Part shown: piece by piece, positions 1 through 8,733 of the stretch
Numbering within the stretch: the first letter of the stretch is position 1
Layout: every line of letters starts with the position of its first letter
NCBI GenBank assembly: GCA_016714025.1
Contig: JADJOB010000001.1
Coordinates: forward strand, 682,001-746,000
Direction of reading: 5' to 3'
DNA: 64,000 bases
Source: Saprospiraceae bacterium
GTDB taxonomy: Bacteria > Bacteroidota > Bacteroidia > Chitinophagales > Saprospiraceae
The notes under the pieces: generated by a model
Database searches by the model: none
The model's input: the letters and a program-made list of their open reading frames with translations, nothing else
Told to the model about the DNA's origin: nothing
Made by a program: the position numbers and the translations under genes

Positions 1-1
1 A

Positions 2-1405
2 TTGATTGATGGGGCTAAATCTTATACCATCTTTGCCGGATTGGGGAATTGCAGTTATACCTGGTTTTGGGGACTTGAAGTCATCAATTCAAGTGCAACA
101 GATCGAAACCATGATATTTTAGGTGGCATTACCTGTACTGCCGAAAACATCAAATTTATTAACATGATCGTCCATGATACAGGTAGTGGAATCGACGCAT
201 GGAAGACTGCAAAGAATACTGAAATCTATGGTTGCATAATATACCATATTGGTAATAACCTTTTAAACGGCACAAATTGGGAAGGGCACGGACATGGAAT
301 GTATTTACAAAATGACACCTTTGGAACCAAATTGATTCACAATAACATCGTATTTAACACATTTGGAAATGGAATTAAAATCTGGCAGACGACAACTACC
401 GCTCCTATAGGAAATTTTGATATTCGCAATAATATTTTATTTAATGGTGGGTCCGCATCAGAAAATCTGGGTGGAGTTGGAAATAATTCGCGAACGCATA
501 ACTTTTTTGTTTTATCAAACGGACCAAATAACCCATTGGTAAATACAGTTATTAAACACAATTATACATTTGCTGGTTTGAATAGCCCACGCCCACCGGT
601 CAATGCTTTTGGATTAAATTATGGAGTAAAAAATTTAATTCTCGATAGTAATTATTTAACTTGCCAAACCCGATTGGGATTTAATAATACACCGATATTC
701 AATGCATCGATACAAGGGAATCGATTCATTGGGGGGATTCCATCCGTATACGGTTACTATTTATGGGGATTTGCTCAAACGGATTTTCCTGAAAATCAAT
801 ATATCCCAGAAATACCTTCTAGTGGACTCGAGTATTTTATATTGCCTAATAAATACGAACCAGAAAAGTCGCATCTGGTGATTTATAATTGGGATAGTTT
901 AGAAACTGTTCAAATAAATTGTAATCAAACAGGACTTAAACCCGGAGATTCATATGACTTAATCAATGTAATGGATTACCAAGCAGATGTGATCCCTGGT
1001 CAATTTCCAGCAGATGGAATCCTTAAGATCCCCATGATTCAACACAGCTATGCAAAACCAATTGGTTCGACGCAAGCAGTTGCTTCCCAATTTCCAGTTT
1101 TTGGGGTATTTATAATTCGCAAAAACGAAAGTCAGTTTCCTAATATTCTATCAGACGGAGTTAAAAAAAGTACAATTCAAATATTTCCCAATCCAAGCAA
1201 TGGAAAGTTTAAAATTATTGGTAAAGAGCAAATAGATACGTATACTCTTTATGACAATAAAGGAAATCAGGCTTATTCGGAAAAAGTAGTTTCGTCAGCA
1301 TCTACAATAGATTTAGATTTTTCAAACTTACCAAAAGGCATCTACTTTTTGAAAGTTCAAACTAAAAACTATATAAGTACGAATAAATTGATTATATTAG
1401 ATTAA
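2..1405 (+). CDS. Secreted parallel beta-helix protein with T9SS sorting domain, 5' truncated
   Basis: The reading frame is open from the first bases, so the real start and signal peptide lie outside the window and the first codon here is not a reliable start. About 250 residues show short repeating strands rich in Asn and hydrophobic residues (for example NNILFNGG, HNNIVFN, DSNYL), which is the pattern of a right-handed parallel beta-helix of the pectate-lyase type. Residues about 290-370 form a beta-rich linker domain. The last 75 residues are a type A T9SS C-terminal domain: the IFPNPSNGKF motif, a TYTLYDNKGN strand and a GIYFLKV strand. The protein is therefore predicted to be exported and anchored or released at the cell surface. 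The substrate is unknown; a polysaccharide lyase or glycan-binding role is inference only. Confidence 0.8.
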   Translation: MIDGAKSYTIFAGLGNCSYTWFWGLEVINSSATDRNHDILGGITCTAENIKFINMIVHDTGSGIDAWKTAKNTEIYGCIIYHIGNNLLNGTNWEGHGHGMYLQNDTFGTKLIHNNIVFNTFGNGIKIWQTTTTAPIGNFDIRNNILFNGGSASENLGGVGNNSRTHNFFVLSNGPNNPLVNTVIKHNYTFAGLNSPRPPVNAFGLNYGVKNLILDSNYLTCQTRLGFNNTPIFNASIQGNRFIGGIPSVYGYYLWGFAQTDFPENQYIPEIPSSGLEYFILPNKYEPEKSHLVIYNWDSLETVQINCNQTGLKPGDSYDLINVMDYQADVIPGQFPADGILKIPMIQHSYAKPIGSTQAVASQFPVFGVFIIRKNESQFPNILSDGVKKSTIQIFPNPSNGKFKIIGKEQIDTYTLYDNKGNQAYSEKVVSSASTIDLDFSNLPKGIYFLKVQTKNYISTNKLIILD

Positions 1406-1660
1406 TTGAATTTTTAAAAGTGAATTTTTTGAATACCAAGTCCACTAGCTAGACTAAAACAATTGAGTAATCTGATATTTTAAGGTATAGACCTTTAATT
1501 AATACCAATGAATTAAAAAATGTTTTCAGTCTTATAATAATATAAATTTTAAATAAAATAGGTATTTGTTAATTGAGTAAATATTCACAACCTTAGTGAA
1601 TTCAAGCGTATAATTATTATTAAGTAAATTTAAATATAAAACAAAAAACTATCATTCAAA
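1406..1660. other. AT-rich intergenic stretch
   Basis: About 300 bases separate the beta-helix gene from the cyclase gene, and very AT-rich. I see no ORF of note, hairpin terminator or RNA gene in it. The only candidate signal is the -7 box listed separately at its right edge. Confidence 0.5.
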
Positions 1661-1668
1661 TACCTTTG
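1661..1668 (+). promoter_or_regulatory. Candidate Bacteroidota -7 box for the TPR-cyclase gene
   Basis: TACCTTTG matches the Bacteroidota -7 consensus TAnnTTTG, 39 bases before the ATG at 1708. A second match, TAAATTTG at 1685-1692, lies 16 bases downstream of the TTTG at the end of the first box, so the first box could alternatively be the -33 part of a promoter based on the second. No other TTG at the usual -33 distance is visible. Confidence 0.4.
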
Positions 1669-1707
1669 AAAGATAAATTATATATAAATTTGGGATACTT
1701 ATAATTT

Positions 1708-3759
1708 ATGAAACATTTTCTTTGGACATTGATGCTCATATATGGCAGTTGCTGCTGTGTTTTTGCTCAAAACAAGTCCAAAATCGATTCCTTGATAAAA
1801 GCGTTGGCAGGAAACCAGACTGATACGTTGGGCGTTCGAACGATGCTATTACTTTCCGCTGAATATTTTATAAGCAATCCAAACAGGGCGTTTCAATATA
1901 GCCAGGAAGCAAATCGATTATCGGATAAGTTGAATTACAACTTTGGCCGAATCCAAAGTTTAGCCTGGTTGGCGTATTTTCATGAACAAAATGGACAAAT
2001 TGATACTGCACTTTCACTTTATCAAAAAAGTTACGAACTAGCAATTAAAACCGGTAATAAAAATGATGCCGCAACTTGCTTAAATAATATAGCAGCTATA
2101 TATAAAGACCTTGGTAAAATAGATGAAGCACTTGAATTTCATCAGCGTAGTCTAAGCATAAAATTAGAACTTGGAAAACAAGAAGGCATTGCATCTTCCT
2201 ATAATAATATTGGACTAATCTATCAAAATCAAGGTAAAATTCCTGATGCCTTAAATTACTACAACAAAGCTTTAAAAATATTTGAAGAGCTGAAAGACAA
2301 ACAAGGAATCGCTACAGTATACGAAAATACCGGGTTTATTTATAAAGATCAGAAACAATACGACCTTGCTTTTGATTATCTGCAAAAAAGTTTAAAAATT
2401 CACATTGAAGATAATGACAAATATGGTATCGGATATTCCTGGAATGCATTGGGAAATTTGTGTGAAGAACAAAACAAACTACTAATAGCCTTAAATTATT
2501 ATGAACAAGCGCTTAAAGTTCGTACTGAAATTAATGACAATCAAGGCATTTTTTATACCTGGAAGAATATTGGAAACATACATAATAAGTTGGGCAATAA
2601 AGAAGAAGCAAAACGTGCTTATGAAAAAAGTCTTTCCGGAATTGAAGCGCTTGGTGATAAATGGGGAATTGCAATTGTAACCAATTTATATGGTGCCTTT
2701 TTATTGAATGAATCCCAATTGAATCAAAGTGAAGCTTATTTATCTAAATCTTTAGGCATCGCAAAAGAATTAGGATTTCCAACTGACATCAGGAATGCGG
2801 CAGAAAATCTTCAAGCTCTCTATCGTAAAAAAGGAAGGTGGAAAGAAGCACTTGCAATGAATGATTTATTTATTGAAATGAAGGATAGTGTACAAAACGA
2901 AAAAAATCATAAACTATCTATTCAAACTCAATTCCAGTATGAATATGAAAAAAAAGAAGCTATTTTAAAAATTGAACAAGCTAAAAAGGATGCACTTGCA
3001 CAAAAAGAAATTCAAAAACAGCGATTAATTTTGGTTGGAATATCTGGTGGATTGATTTTAGTAGTACTCTTTTCCATTGCCCTAATTAGACAACGCAATA
3101 AAATAGCAAAAGGTAAAAAACGCAGTGACGAACTCTTGTTAAATATATTACCTGAAGAAGTGGCTGAAGAACTCAAAGAAACTGGCAGTGCAAAAGCCAA
3201 ATCATTTGATAATGTTACTGTGTTGTTTACAGACTTTGAAAAATTTACAGAGATCAGTCAAAAATTGACAGCTGAAGAATTGGTTGAAGAAATCAACTAT
3301 TGCTATAGTGAATTTGATAAAATTATCACTAAATATGGGATAGAAAAAATCAAAACCATTGGTGATAGTTACATGTGTGTAGGTGGTCTCCCAACCACAA
3401 ATACATCACATCCCTGGGATGTTGTAAAAGCTGCAATGGAATTCCAGGAATTTATTACGAAAAATATAAACCATCGGAAAAATCAAGGTAAACCATATTT
3501 TGAATTGCGCATTGGTATTCATACCGGTCCTGTGGTAGCAGGAATCGTTGGAATTAAAAAATTTGCTTATGACATATGGGGTGACACCGTAAATACTGCT
3601 TCCAGGATGGAAACGAGTGGCGAAGCTGGAAAAGTAAATATTTCCGGTGCTACTTATGATTATATTAAAGATATTTATACTTGTACTTACCGAGGAAAAA
3701 TATCAGTTAAACATAAAGGTGAAATTGATATGTATTTTATTGAAGGCGCTAGAAATTAA
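1708..3759 (+). CDS. TPR-repeat class III adenylate cyclase, membrane anchored
   Basis: This protein of 683 residues has a signal peptide (about 1-20), eight or so tetratricopeptide repeats (about 75-400; typical units end in A..YYNKAL or AL.YYEQAL), a short coiled region, one transmembrane helix (about 438-460) and a cytoplasmic class III nucleotidyl cyclase domain (about 500-680). The catalytic set is complete: metal-binding D509 and D553, the transition-state pair N629 and R633, and the purine-specificity pair K549 and D622, which is the ATP-type combination. An adenylate cyclase making cAMP is therefore preferred over a guanylate cyclase. The TPR part should lie in the periplasm and sense a protein partner. 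The architecture is common in Bacteroidota. It is monocistronic with a repeat element just after the stop codon. Confidence 0.9.
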   Translation: MKHFLWTLMLIYGSCCCVFAQNKSKIDSLIKALAGNQTDTLGVRTMLLLSAEYFISNPNRAFQYSQEANRLSDKLNYNFGRIQSLAWLAYFHEQNGQIDTALSLYQKSYELAIKTGNKNDAATCLNNIAAIYKDLGKIDEALEFHQRSLSIKLELGKQEGIASSYNNIGLIYQNQGKIPDALNYYNKALKIFEELKDKQGIATVYENTGFIYKDQKQYDLAFDYLQKSLKIHIEDNDKYGIGYSWNALGNLCEEQNKLLIALNYYEQALKVRTEINDNQGIFYTWKNIGNIHNKLGNKEEAKRAYEKSLSGIEALGDKWGIAIVTNLYGAFLLNESQLNQSEAYLSKSLGIAKELGFPTDIRNAAENLQALYRKKGRWKEALAMNDLFIEMKDSVQNEKNHKLSIQTQFQYEYEKKEAILKIEQAKKDALAQKEIQKQRLILVGISGGLILVVLFSIALIRQRNKIAKGKKRSDELLLNILPEEVAEELKETGSAKAKSFDNVTVLFTDFEKFTEISQKLTAEELVEEINYCYSEFDKIITKYGIEKIKTIGDSYMCVGGLPTTNTSHPWDVVKAAMEFQEFITKNINHRKNQGKPYFELRIGIHTGPVVAGIVGIKKFAYDIWGDTVNTASRMETSGEAGKVNISGATYDYIKDIYTCTYRGKISVKHKGEIDMYFIEGARN

Positions 3760-3819
3760 ATTACGAATGACGGATTTCGAATTATGGGAGCGGAGCGGAC
3801 ATCCTGCGTACTCGCGGGA
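3760..3819 (+). repeat. Palindromic intergenic repeat element, copy 1
   Basis: This 60-base block begins directly after the cyclase stop codon. It matches the reverse strand of 13577-13636 almost base for base in its right half: a GGGAGCGGAGCGGACATCC core followed by a hairpin (3802-3819, stem CCTGCG/CGCGGG around a TACT loop). In copy 2 the C that replaces the T keeps the stem paired (G-U here, G-C there), which suggests the structure matters. The left half keeps only the ATTACGAAT and TTCGAATTA blocks. A 7-bp tandem repeat follows. The element is far more GC-rich than its surroundings. Confidence 0.8.
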
Positions 3820-3827
3820 AGAAATAT

Positions 3828-3855
3828 GAATTAAGAATTAAGAATTAAGAATTAA
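3828..3855 (+). repeat. Heptamer tandem repeat (GAATTAA)x4
   Basis: Four perfect copies of GAATTAA run from 3828 to 3855, ending nine bases before the ATG of the next gene. The array occupies the place where its promoter or leader should be, so a change in copy number would change the spacing of upstream signals. Confidence 0.9.
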
Positions 3856-3864
3856 ATAAATTTA

Positions 3865-5013
3865 ATGAACAAGCCTAAGATATTTTTTTGTTGGATACTA
3901 CTTATATGCATTCAAATTCAAGGGACTTCCCTATTCGGCCAGTGTTTCAGTTGCAAGCATGCGCCGCCAGGAACTATTTGGTGTGATGACTTTGAAGATG
4001 ACATTCCATTTAATCAAAAGTATTTTGAATACAACAATAATGGCGGAGATTTTATAAGACTAGCAAATGCAGGTCGCGACAGCAGTTATGGCATGCGCGT
4101 CAAGTGGCAAGCTGGAGAGGTTGGTGCCGGCTCTCTTTCAAAATCCTTTGGGAAGACTCCGGATACCTATATTGGTAAAAACGCCGCACACCCTGGTGAA
4201 AGCTTTGATGAAATTTATTGGCGGATGGATGTTAAATCTCAATCCGGCTGGATCGGAGGTGGACCAGCCAAACTAAGTAGAGCCATGTGTTTAGCAAACA
4301 GCAATTGGGCGCAAGGTATGATGGCGCATCTTTGGTCCGGCGGAACCAACGATTGGTATCTTGGCATGGATCCTGCTAGTGGAATTGGTCTTGATGGAAA
4401 CTTAAAATCAACTAAATACAATGACTTTAATAATTTAAGATGGCTCGGTTTTAAAACCGGTAAAACACCTATCTATCATGAAAACAATTCAGGTAAATGG
4501 TTTTGCATCGTTGGACATGTTAAATTAAACACTCCGGGACAAAAAAATGGCATTTTTGAATTTTGGATTAATGATACCTTGCAAGCTTCAACTAGCAATT
4601 TAGATTGGCACAGTACCTGGAATGCCAATCCCAATAACCTCCATATAAATGCAATATTTTTTGAAAACTACTGGAATAATGGATCGCCCGTTGACCAAGA
4701 GCGTTATTTTGATAATTTAGTAATCAGTACCCAACCCATCCCATGCTCTTGTATGATCACATCCACTGCCAATCCCATTGATAAACTTGATAATTCCCTT
4801 GTTATTGATCAAGTTGAAAACAAAATTCGATTAATTCTTCCTGCTACTAAATTTCCAAGCCTCCTAAGTGTTTTAGATGTCAATGGAATGCTGATTAAAC
4901 AAAAGCTATTCATTGATTCCAGTGAATGGCTTGATTTGTCTGAAATTGGTTCTGGTATATACTTTCTAAGTACAGAAAATACAAAACCAGTAAAAATTGT
5001 TCTAATTCATTGA
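3865..5013 (+). CDS. Secreted jelly-roll-like protein with divergent T9SS C-terminus
   Basis: The protein has 382 residues. Residues 1-25 are a signal peptide ending near LFGQC. The following 260 residues are rich in Trp, Gly and Asn and have the alternating strands of a concanavalin-like jelly roll of the sort found in family 14-like polysaccharide lyases and LamG-type proteins (for example DEIYWRMDVK, FWINDTL, ENYWNNGSP, FDNLVIS). I cannot point to a catalytic triad, so enzyme activity is open. The last 70 residues (LSVLDVNGML, LSEIGSGIYFLS) look like a T9SS type A sorting domain, although the usual PNP motif is not visible. It follows the cyclase by about 100 bases containing a repeat element. 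Confidence 0.65.
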   Translation: MNKPKIFFCWILLICIQIQGTSLFGQCFSCKHAPPGTIWCDDFEDDIPFNQKYFEYNNNGGDFIRLANAGRDSSYGMRVKWQAGEVGAGSLSKSFGKTPDTYIGKNAAHPGESFDEIYWRMDVKSQSGWIGGGPAKLSRAMCLANSNWAQGMMAHLWSGGTNDWYLGMDPASGIGLDGNLKSTKYNDFNNLRWLGFKTGKTPIYHENNSGKWFCIVGHVKLNTPGQKNGIFEFWINDTLQASTSNLDWHSTWNANPNNLHINAIFFENYWNNGSPVDQERYFDNLVISTQPIPCSCMITSTANPIDKLDNSLVIDQVENKIRLILPATKFPSLLSVLDVNGMLIKQKLFIDSSEWLDLSEIGSGIYFLSTENTKPVKIVLIH

Positions 5014-5358
5014 TTTTGAATTTTCATTTAATTTACCTCAGAAAAATTCCCTTGTCAAATTTGATACTTAAATTTTAAAAAAAAAAGGCAAATGAATGTA
5101 TATAGCATTTGCATTATTCACATATGACTTACATGCATTATACCCGTGACAAACGAGTAGAGAAAAATAAATCAGAAAAATTATAAATGGCATCAGAATT
5201 TTAAATAGATAATATAAATTTATAAGGAGTTTTAATACGATATTTATAATACAATTCATTATTAATTTAAATTCAGTAAGGCGAACATCGAAGAAAAAGG
5301 TTGAACATTATTAACCCTTAAGAATAAATAAAATATAATAGAAAATAATATAATTAAC
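5014..5358. other. AT-rich intergenic stretch, no gene seen
   Basis: The 345 bases between the secreted protein and the methyltransferase are strongly AT-rich. The only open frame (reverse strand, about 63 codons) encodes a low-complexity Ile/Leu/Tyr/Phe string of the kind random AT-rich DNA gives. No hairpin terminator or TAnnTTTG box was found. Confidence 0.5.
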
Positions 5359-6006
5359 ATGAAGTCAACAAAATCAGATATTTCAAATTGGGATGATATC
5401 GCGCAACGGTATCAGGACAAATTCATGGATTTAAAGATATATAATGAAAGTTACGATCATTTCTGCAAACTTCTGGACAAAGAAAATCCGCTGATTTTGG
5501 AAATTGCTTGCGGTCCTGGAAATATTACGAAATACCTTATGGAAATTCGCCCTGATCTAATTATTGATGCAATTGATTCTTCGCCAAATATGCTCCGCCT
5601 TGCACAAATAAACAACCCAAGCGTTCATTTTAAACTGATGGATTGCCGTCACCTGAGTCAATTAAGTAAGTCATACGATGCAATCCTCATCGGTTTCTGT
5701 ATGCCCTATTTATCCAAGCTCGAATGCGCCCAGCTAATACAAGATGCATCAAGATTATTGCACGGTGGAGGAATATTTTACTTCAGTACCATTGAAGGTC
5801 GTTACGAAACATCTGCTTATGAAACCAGCAGTGATGGAAAAAACAGTCTTTTTGTTTATTATCATGAGACCAATTATTTAGAAGAAATGTTATTTGCCAA
5901 TAACTTTACGATCTTAGAATTTTCCACTATAAAATATCAAAAATCAGAATTAAAGATTGAAAATCATCTTATTTATATAGCTAAATTAAAATCAGGAATA
6001 AATTAA
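5359..6006 (+). CDS. Class I SAM-dependent methyltransferase
   Basis: The 215-residue protein begins with NWDDIAQRYQDKF, typical of the lead-in helix of small SAM methyltransferases. Motif I is LEIACGPGNIT (about 47-57), the acidic end of strand 2 is IDAIDSSPNM (about 69-78), and DCRHL with YDAILIGF gives motifs II and III. The fold is a Rossmann methyltransferase that binds S-adenosylmethionine, probably cytosolic. The acceptor substrate cannot be read from the sequence; small-molecule targets such as thiols or quinone precursors are possible. It is followed by queD with its own candidate promoter, so the two are not clearly one operon. Confidence 0.85.
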   Translation: MKSTKSDISNWDDIAQRYQDKFMDLKIYNESYDHFCKLLDKENPLILEIACGPGNITKYLMEIRPDLIIDAIDSSPNMLRLAQINNPSVHFKLMDCRHLSQLSKSYDAILIGFCMPYLSKLECAQLIQDASRLLHGGGIFYFSTIEGRYETSAYETSSDGKNSLFVYYHETNYLEEMLFANNFTILEFSTIKYQKSELKIENHLIYIAKLKSGIN

Positions 6007-6020
6007 ATCGATTTAGATAG

Positions 6021-6028
6021 TACCTTTG
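6021..6028 (+). promoter_or_regulatory. Candidate -7 box for queD
   Basis: TACCTTTG matches the TAnnTTTG consensus 50 bases before the queD ATG and 15 bases after the methyltransferase stop. No clear -33 TTG is present. Confidence 0.35.
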
Positions 6029-6078
6029 TTTGATAAATATCTATTTTTTTCCATATAGAGTTCCAAATTCTGATTGAG

Positions 6079-6438
6079 ATGCAAATATTTAGAAAGTTTA
6101 CTTTTGATTCCGCTCATTTTCTTCCCAACGTACCAGAAGGTCATAAATGCAAAAACATTCATGGACACACCTATCATTTAACCGTTTTTATCGATGACCG
6201 TTTAGATCCTCATTTAAACTGGGTTATGGATTTTGCTGCCATTAATAAAGCAATTGATCCCATTTTAAAATCAATTGATCACAAATTGATGAATGACATT
6301 CCGGGTTTAGAAAATCCAACCTGCGAGCAAATTGCAATTTGGCTTTGGGATCAAATAAAACCACAAATACCCCAACTGATTAAAATTGAATTAAATGAAA
6401 CGCCTACTTCAGGAGTGATTTATACAGGTACCGTTTGA
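6079..6438 (+). CDS. queD: 6-carboxytetrahydropterin synthase / 6-pyruvoyl-tetrahydropterin synthase family
   Basis: The 119 residues match the small T-fold enzyme of the PTPS/QueD family. Zinc ligands are H13 (FDSAHFLP), H28 and H30 (NIHGHTYHL); the catalytic Cys is C24 (GHKCKN). The C-terminal ELNETPTSG block carries the pterin-anchoring Glu. In bacteria this family usually converts dihydroneopterin triphosphate to 6-carboxytetrahydropterin, the second step of queuosine synthesis. No queC, queE or queF gene is adjacent, so the pathway assignment rests on the family. The length is normal for QueD. Confidence 0.88.
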   Translation: MQIFRKFTFDSAHFLPNVPEGHKCKNIHGHTYHLTVFIDDRLDPHLNWVMDFAAINKAIDPILKSIDHKLMNDIPGLENPTCEQIAIWLWDQIKPQIPQLIKIELNETPTSGVIYTGTV

Positions 6439-6496
6439 TATTAAATTTAATAAAGGGTAACGAAAGCAATCTTTATAATATATCTAAATCATTCAA

Positions 6497-6796
6497 CTAG
6501 ATTTTACCAAGATACTTTGCAATTCCATAAAATAGAATTACAATCAAGCCCCATAAAGCCCAGGATATCATTATGATTTTAATACCCAGACCAAAACGAG
6601 CTTCTACTTCTCCAGCCAGGTAGGCTTTATATAAGATAGCCAGCACAAACAAAGAAACAATTCCAAACCATTGTTTAAGATAAAACGGATTGTTAGTTCC
6701 TGGTTTAGAAAACAATGCCGTCCAAATATAAAAAAAGGACAAAGCTGCAGTTCCGGCCAATAAACAATAATAAATTAATTTTAAAATAAAAGCCAT
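6497..6796 (-). CDS. Small membrane protein, third gene of a three-gene set
   Basis: Ninety-nine residues with three hydrophobic segments (about 5-28, 42-60, 72-95). No known family recognised. Its ATG follows the TAA of the upstream gene directly (TAAATG), which implies translational coupling. It resembles its two neighbours in size, topology and composition, and all three end soon after the last hydrophobic helix. Only membrane localisation is supported. Confidence 0.6.
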   Translation of the reverse strand: MAFILKLIYYCLLAGTAALSFFYIWTALFSKPGTNNPFYLKQWFGIVSLFVLAILYKAYLAGEVEARFGLGIKIIMISWALWGLIVILFYGIAKYLGKI

Positions 6797-7099
6797 TTAT
6801 TGCCAACGTAGTGGACCATTAAAAAAGAATAAACCAATCAACACGACTCCTAGAGCTACTAACCAGGTGATGCCTAATATGCCGCTGCAATATAAATATC
6901 GATTCGTATCTTGGATAGCTTGATAGCTTATGTATAATCCTATAGCTACCAAAACACCTGCTAAACCCATTATAATGGATTCTGACTTTTTACCATAAGC
7001 ATCAATCAGCACATTGATTGAGCTAAGAAAAAAAAACAAACACAGAAGGCAGGTCATGCCAAAAAGTACGAAGAACAATATTTTTGATAAAAACTCCAT
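6797..7099 (-). CDS. Small membrane protein, second gene of a three-gene set
   Basis: One hundred residues with about three transmembrane helices (about 6-28, 40-60, 72-95). A short polar stretch with YGKKSES lies between the first two. Function unknown. It sits 28 bases after the previous gene and abuts the next one, so the three are probably one transcript. Confidence 0.6.
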   Translation of the reverse strand: MEFLSKILFFVLFGMTCLLCLFFFLSSINVLIDAYGKKSESIIMGLAGVLVAIGLYISYQAIQDTNRYLYCSGILGITWLVALGVVLIGLFFFNGPLRWQ

Positions 7100-7127
7100 A
7101 GGTCAAAATAAGGAACTAACAATTCTT

Positions 7128-7445
7128 TTAATTCCATTTTCCTCCTGAAGATATCATTACAATAAGAAACCAACAAATAAATAATCCAATAAGAATTAAG
7201 GGCGAATAAATAAGGATGGTTCCAGCTTTTTGATATGATGGCTGGCGCAATAAAAACCAGGATAATCCGGTAATCAATGCAAAAATAACCCCGATTGCTA
7301 AATTTCTCCCAGCAGGTAAAAATGGTTCATAAAAACCCTTCGAAGTGTTGGCAAAATAAACAAACAAATTAATTGCTGCGAGATATAAGAAGTATAGGGC
7401 CGTAATCCCGTAACCAACCAAAAGGAATTTTATAATTGTTTTCAT
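7128..7445 (-). CDS. Small membrane protein, first gene of a three-gene set
   Basis: One hundred and five residues with three predicted membrane helices (about 5-30, 48-65, 75-97). No family recognised. The candidate promoter at 7484-7491 lies about 40 bases upstream. The set may have arisen by duplication of one small membrane protein; sequence identity between the members is low, so this is only an inference from topology and order. Confidence 0.6.
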   Translation of the reverse strand: MKTIIKFLLVGYGITALYFLYLAAINLFVYFANTSKGFYEPFLPAGRNLAIGVIFALITGLSWFLLRQPSYQKAGTILIYSPLILIGLFICWFLIVMISSGGKWN

Positions 7446-7483
7446 ACCTTTCTATAATCGATTCAAATCATTTCAATTCCTTA

Positions 7484-7491
7484 CAAATATA
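7484..7491 (-). promoter_or_regulatory. Candidate -7 box for the small membrane protein operon
   Basis: On the reverse strand the sequence is TATATTTG, a full match to TAnnTTTG, leaving a leader of roughly 30 bases. No -33 TTG is visible at the expected distance. Confidence 0.4.
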
Positions 7492-7684
7492 ATCAGTCTT
7501 TTGGAACTTTGAAATTTTTAGAATTGCTTATAATACTTCTAAATAGGTTTTAAATGCGTTATGTTGTCAGGTTTAATTTGAATAAATAACTACATTTGTT
7601 CCAGGATTGAATTTTCAACAATTCACTATTTATTGATCTAAAAGAATTTATTCTTTACTTAAGTTTAATTAAAACATTTTCATA

Positions 7685-8341
7685 ATGAAAAGCACAGACA
7701 CTACTTCAGCGGACTACCCTCCCTTTAAAAATGAGGCCATCAACAAGTTGTATGAATTGATGTTTTGTGATAATCCACAATTTTTTAAAAATTCAACAGA
7801 TGTAAACACAGCTTATCCCTGGAACATTTTATTATCTGAGCCCTTAAATACCACTGATCTTTTTAATATTACCCAAGATTCGACTTTGGAAAGCCGAATA
7901 AAACTGTTAGCCTACTATCTATTGAGAAAACAAGGAGAAAAGATCCAAACTAAAGAGCTTTTAGGAGTCGTCATTGAAGTTGCTCTGGAGGAAGGACTTG
8001 ATGTACTGGCTGCCTACCAAGACGGCACAGCGCGCTACATTAATTATTCAGAAAAAGTAATCTTGTTGGAAGCCGCTCAGGAACAATCCAACCAGTTAAT
8101 TCAAAATTTATTCGATAAAAGCCATCAGGTAATTAAGCAAATTGGTCCCTGGAATCAGGATCGATTGCCTTATCCTGATACCGGTCAGGCGCGTTTAAGC
8201 TTTCTGGTTTCAGATGGACTTTATTTTGGTCAAGGACCTATCAATCAGCTATTTCAAGATCCCATGGGAGGTCCTGTATTGGAATCTGCGAGTCAATTGA
8301 TGAGTTATTTAATCGAATTGAATGAAGCTAGTACAAATTGA
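7685..8341 (+). CDS. Conserved hypothetical cytosolic protein
   Basis: The 218-residue protein is acidic, without signal peptide or membrane helix. I do not recognise a domain. The N-terminal half contains PWNILLSEP and LLAYYLLRKQGE; the second half contains GLDVLAAYQDGTARYINYSEK and a LSFLVSDGLYFGQGP stretch, which look like conserved structured segments rather than random coding. Codon use and length suggest a real gene. A TACATTTG box (7591-7598) about 87 bases upstream could be its promoter. No neighbour gives a functional hint. Confidence 0.7.
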   Translation: MKSTDTTSADYPPFKNEAINKLYELMFCDNPQFFKNSTDVNTAYPWNILLSEPLNTTDLFNITQDSTLESRIKLLAYYLLRKQGEKIQTKELLGVVIEVALEEGLDVLAAYQDGTARYINYSEKVILLEAAQEQSNQLIQNLFDKSHQVIKQIGPWNQDRLPYPDTGQARLSFLVSDGLYFGQGPINQLFQDPMGGPVLESASQLMSYLIELNEASTN

Positions 8342-8401
8342 AATCAAACTTTTATTAGCACATTCAAACAATATTCAGGGATCATCGTGACTCGTCGTAA
8401 A

Positions 8402-8584
8402 TTAAGACCAGAATCCATTTGTTTCTTTATGCCATTCACAAAGACAGGATCCCGTTTCACAAAAACAGCAACCACAAACCAGGTTCGTTTTAAAAATGCT
8501 ACCCCCTAAGCAAATAGGCTGCTGTTTGCAAGACTTTGATTCCATCTGTATTGATGGGGTTTCTACAATTGTTTGTGTTTCCAT
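8402..8584 (-). CDS. Possible Cys-rich miniprotein
   Basis: A 60-codon frame starts with ATG and contains nine cysteines, seven of them in residues 38-49 or just before (VCGCCFCETGSCLCEW). The Cys/Trp cluster recalls small metal-binding proteins but fits no family I know. It lies alone in a 390-base gap between two forward genes. No promoter box is obvious. Against it: the frame is short and could be accidental. For it: the clustered cysteines and the absence of another explanation for the gap. Confidence 0.3.
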   Translation of the reverse strand: METQTIVETPSIQMESKSCKQQPICLGGSIFKTNLVCGCCFCETGSCLCEWHKETNGFWS

Positions 8585-8733
8585 GTCGATTCTGGTTTAA
8601 TAGCATTAAATGTCTTATTTCAAATTTACTACAAAAAAAATTTGGTTTGAATTTAATTATTAAATAATTAAATAGGCTGTCAGAATGTACAAATTGCTTT
8701 TATTTGCTTAATAATATGTCGAATTATTAAAAA

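Noticed and set aside
3647..3829. Sixty-codon forward frame across the end of the cyclase gene
   Set aside because: It lies in another frame of the cyclase and runs into the palindromic repeat; no independent evidence for translation.
5068..5259. Sixty-three-codon reverse frame in the AT-rich gap
   Set aside because: Composition is the Ile/Leu/Tyr/Phe mix given by random AT-rich DNA; no promoter or conserved motif.
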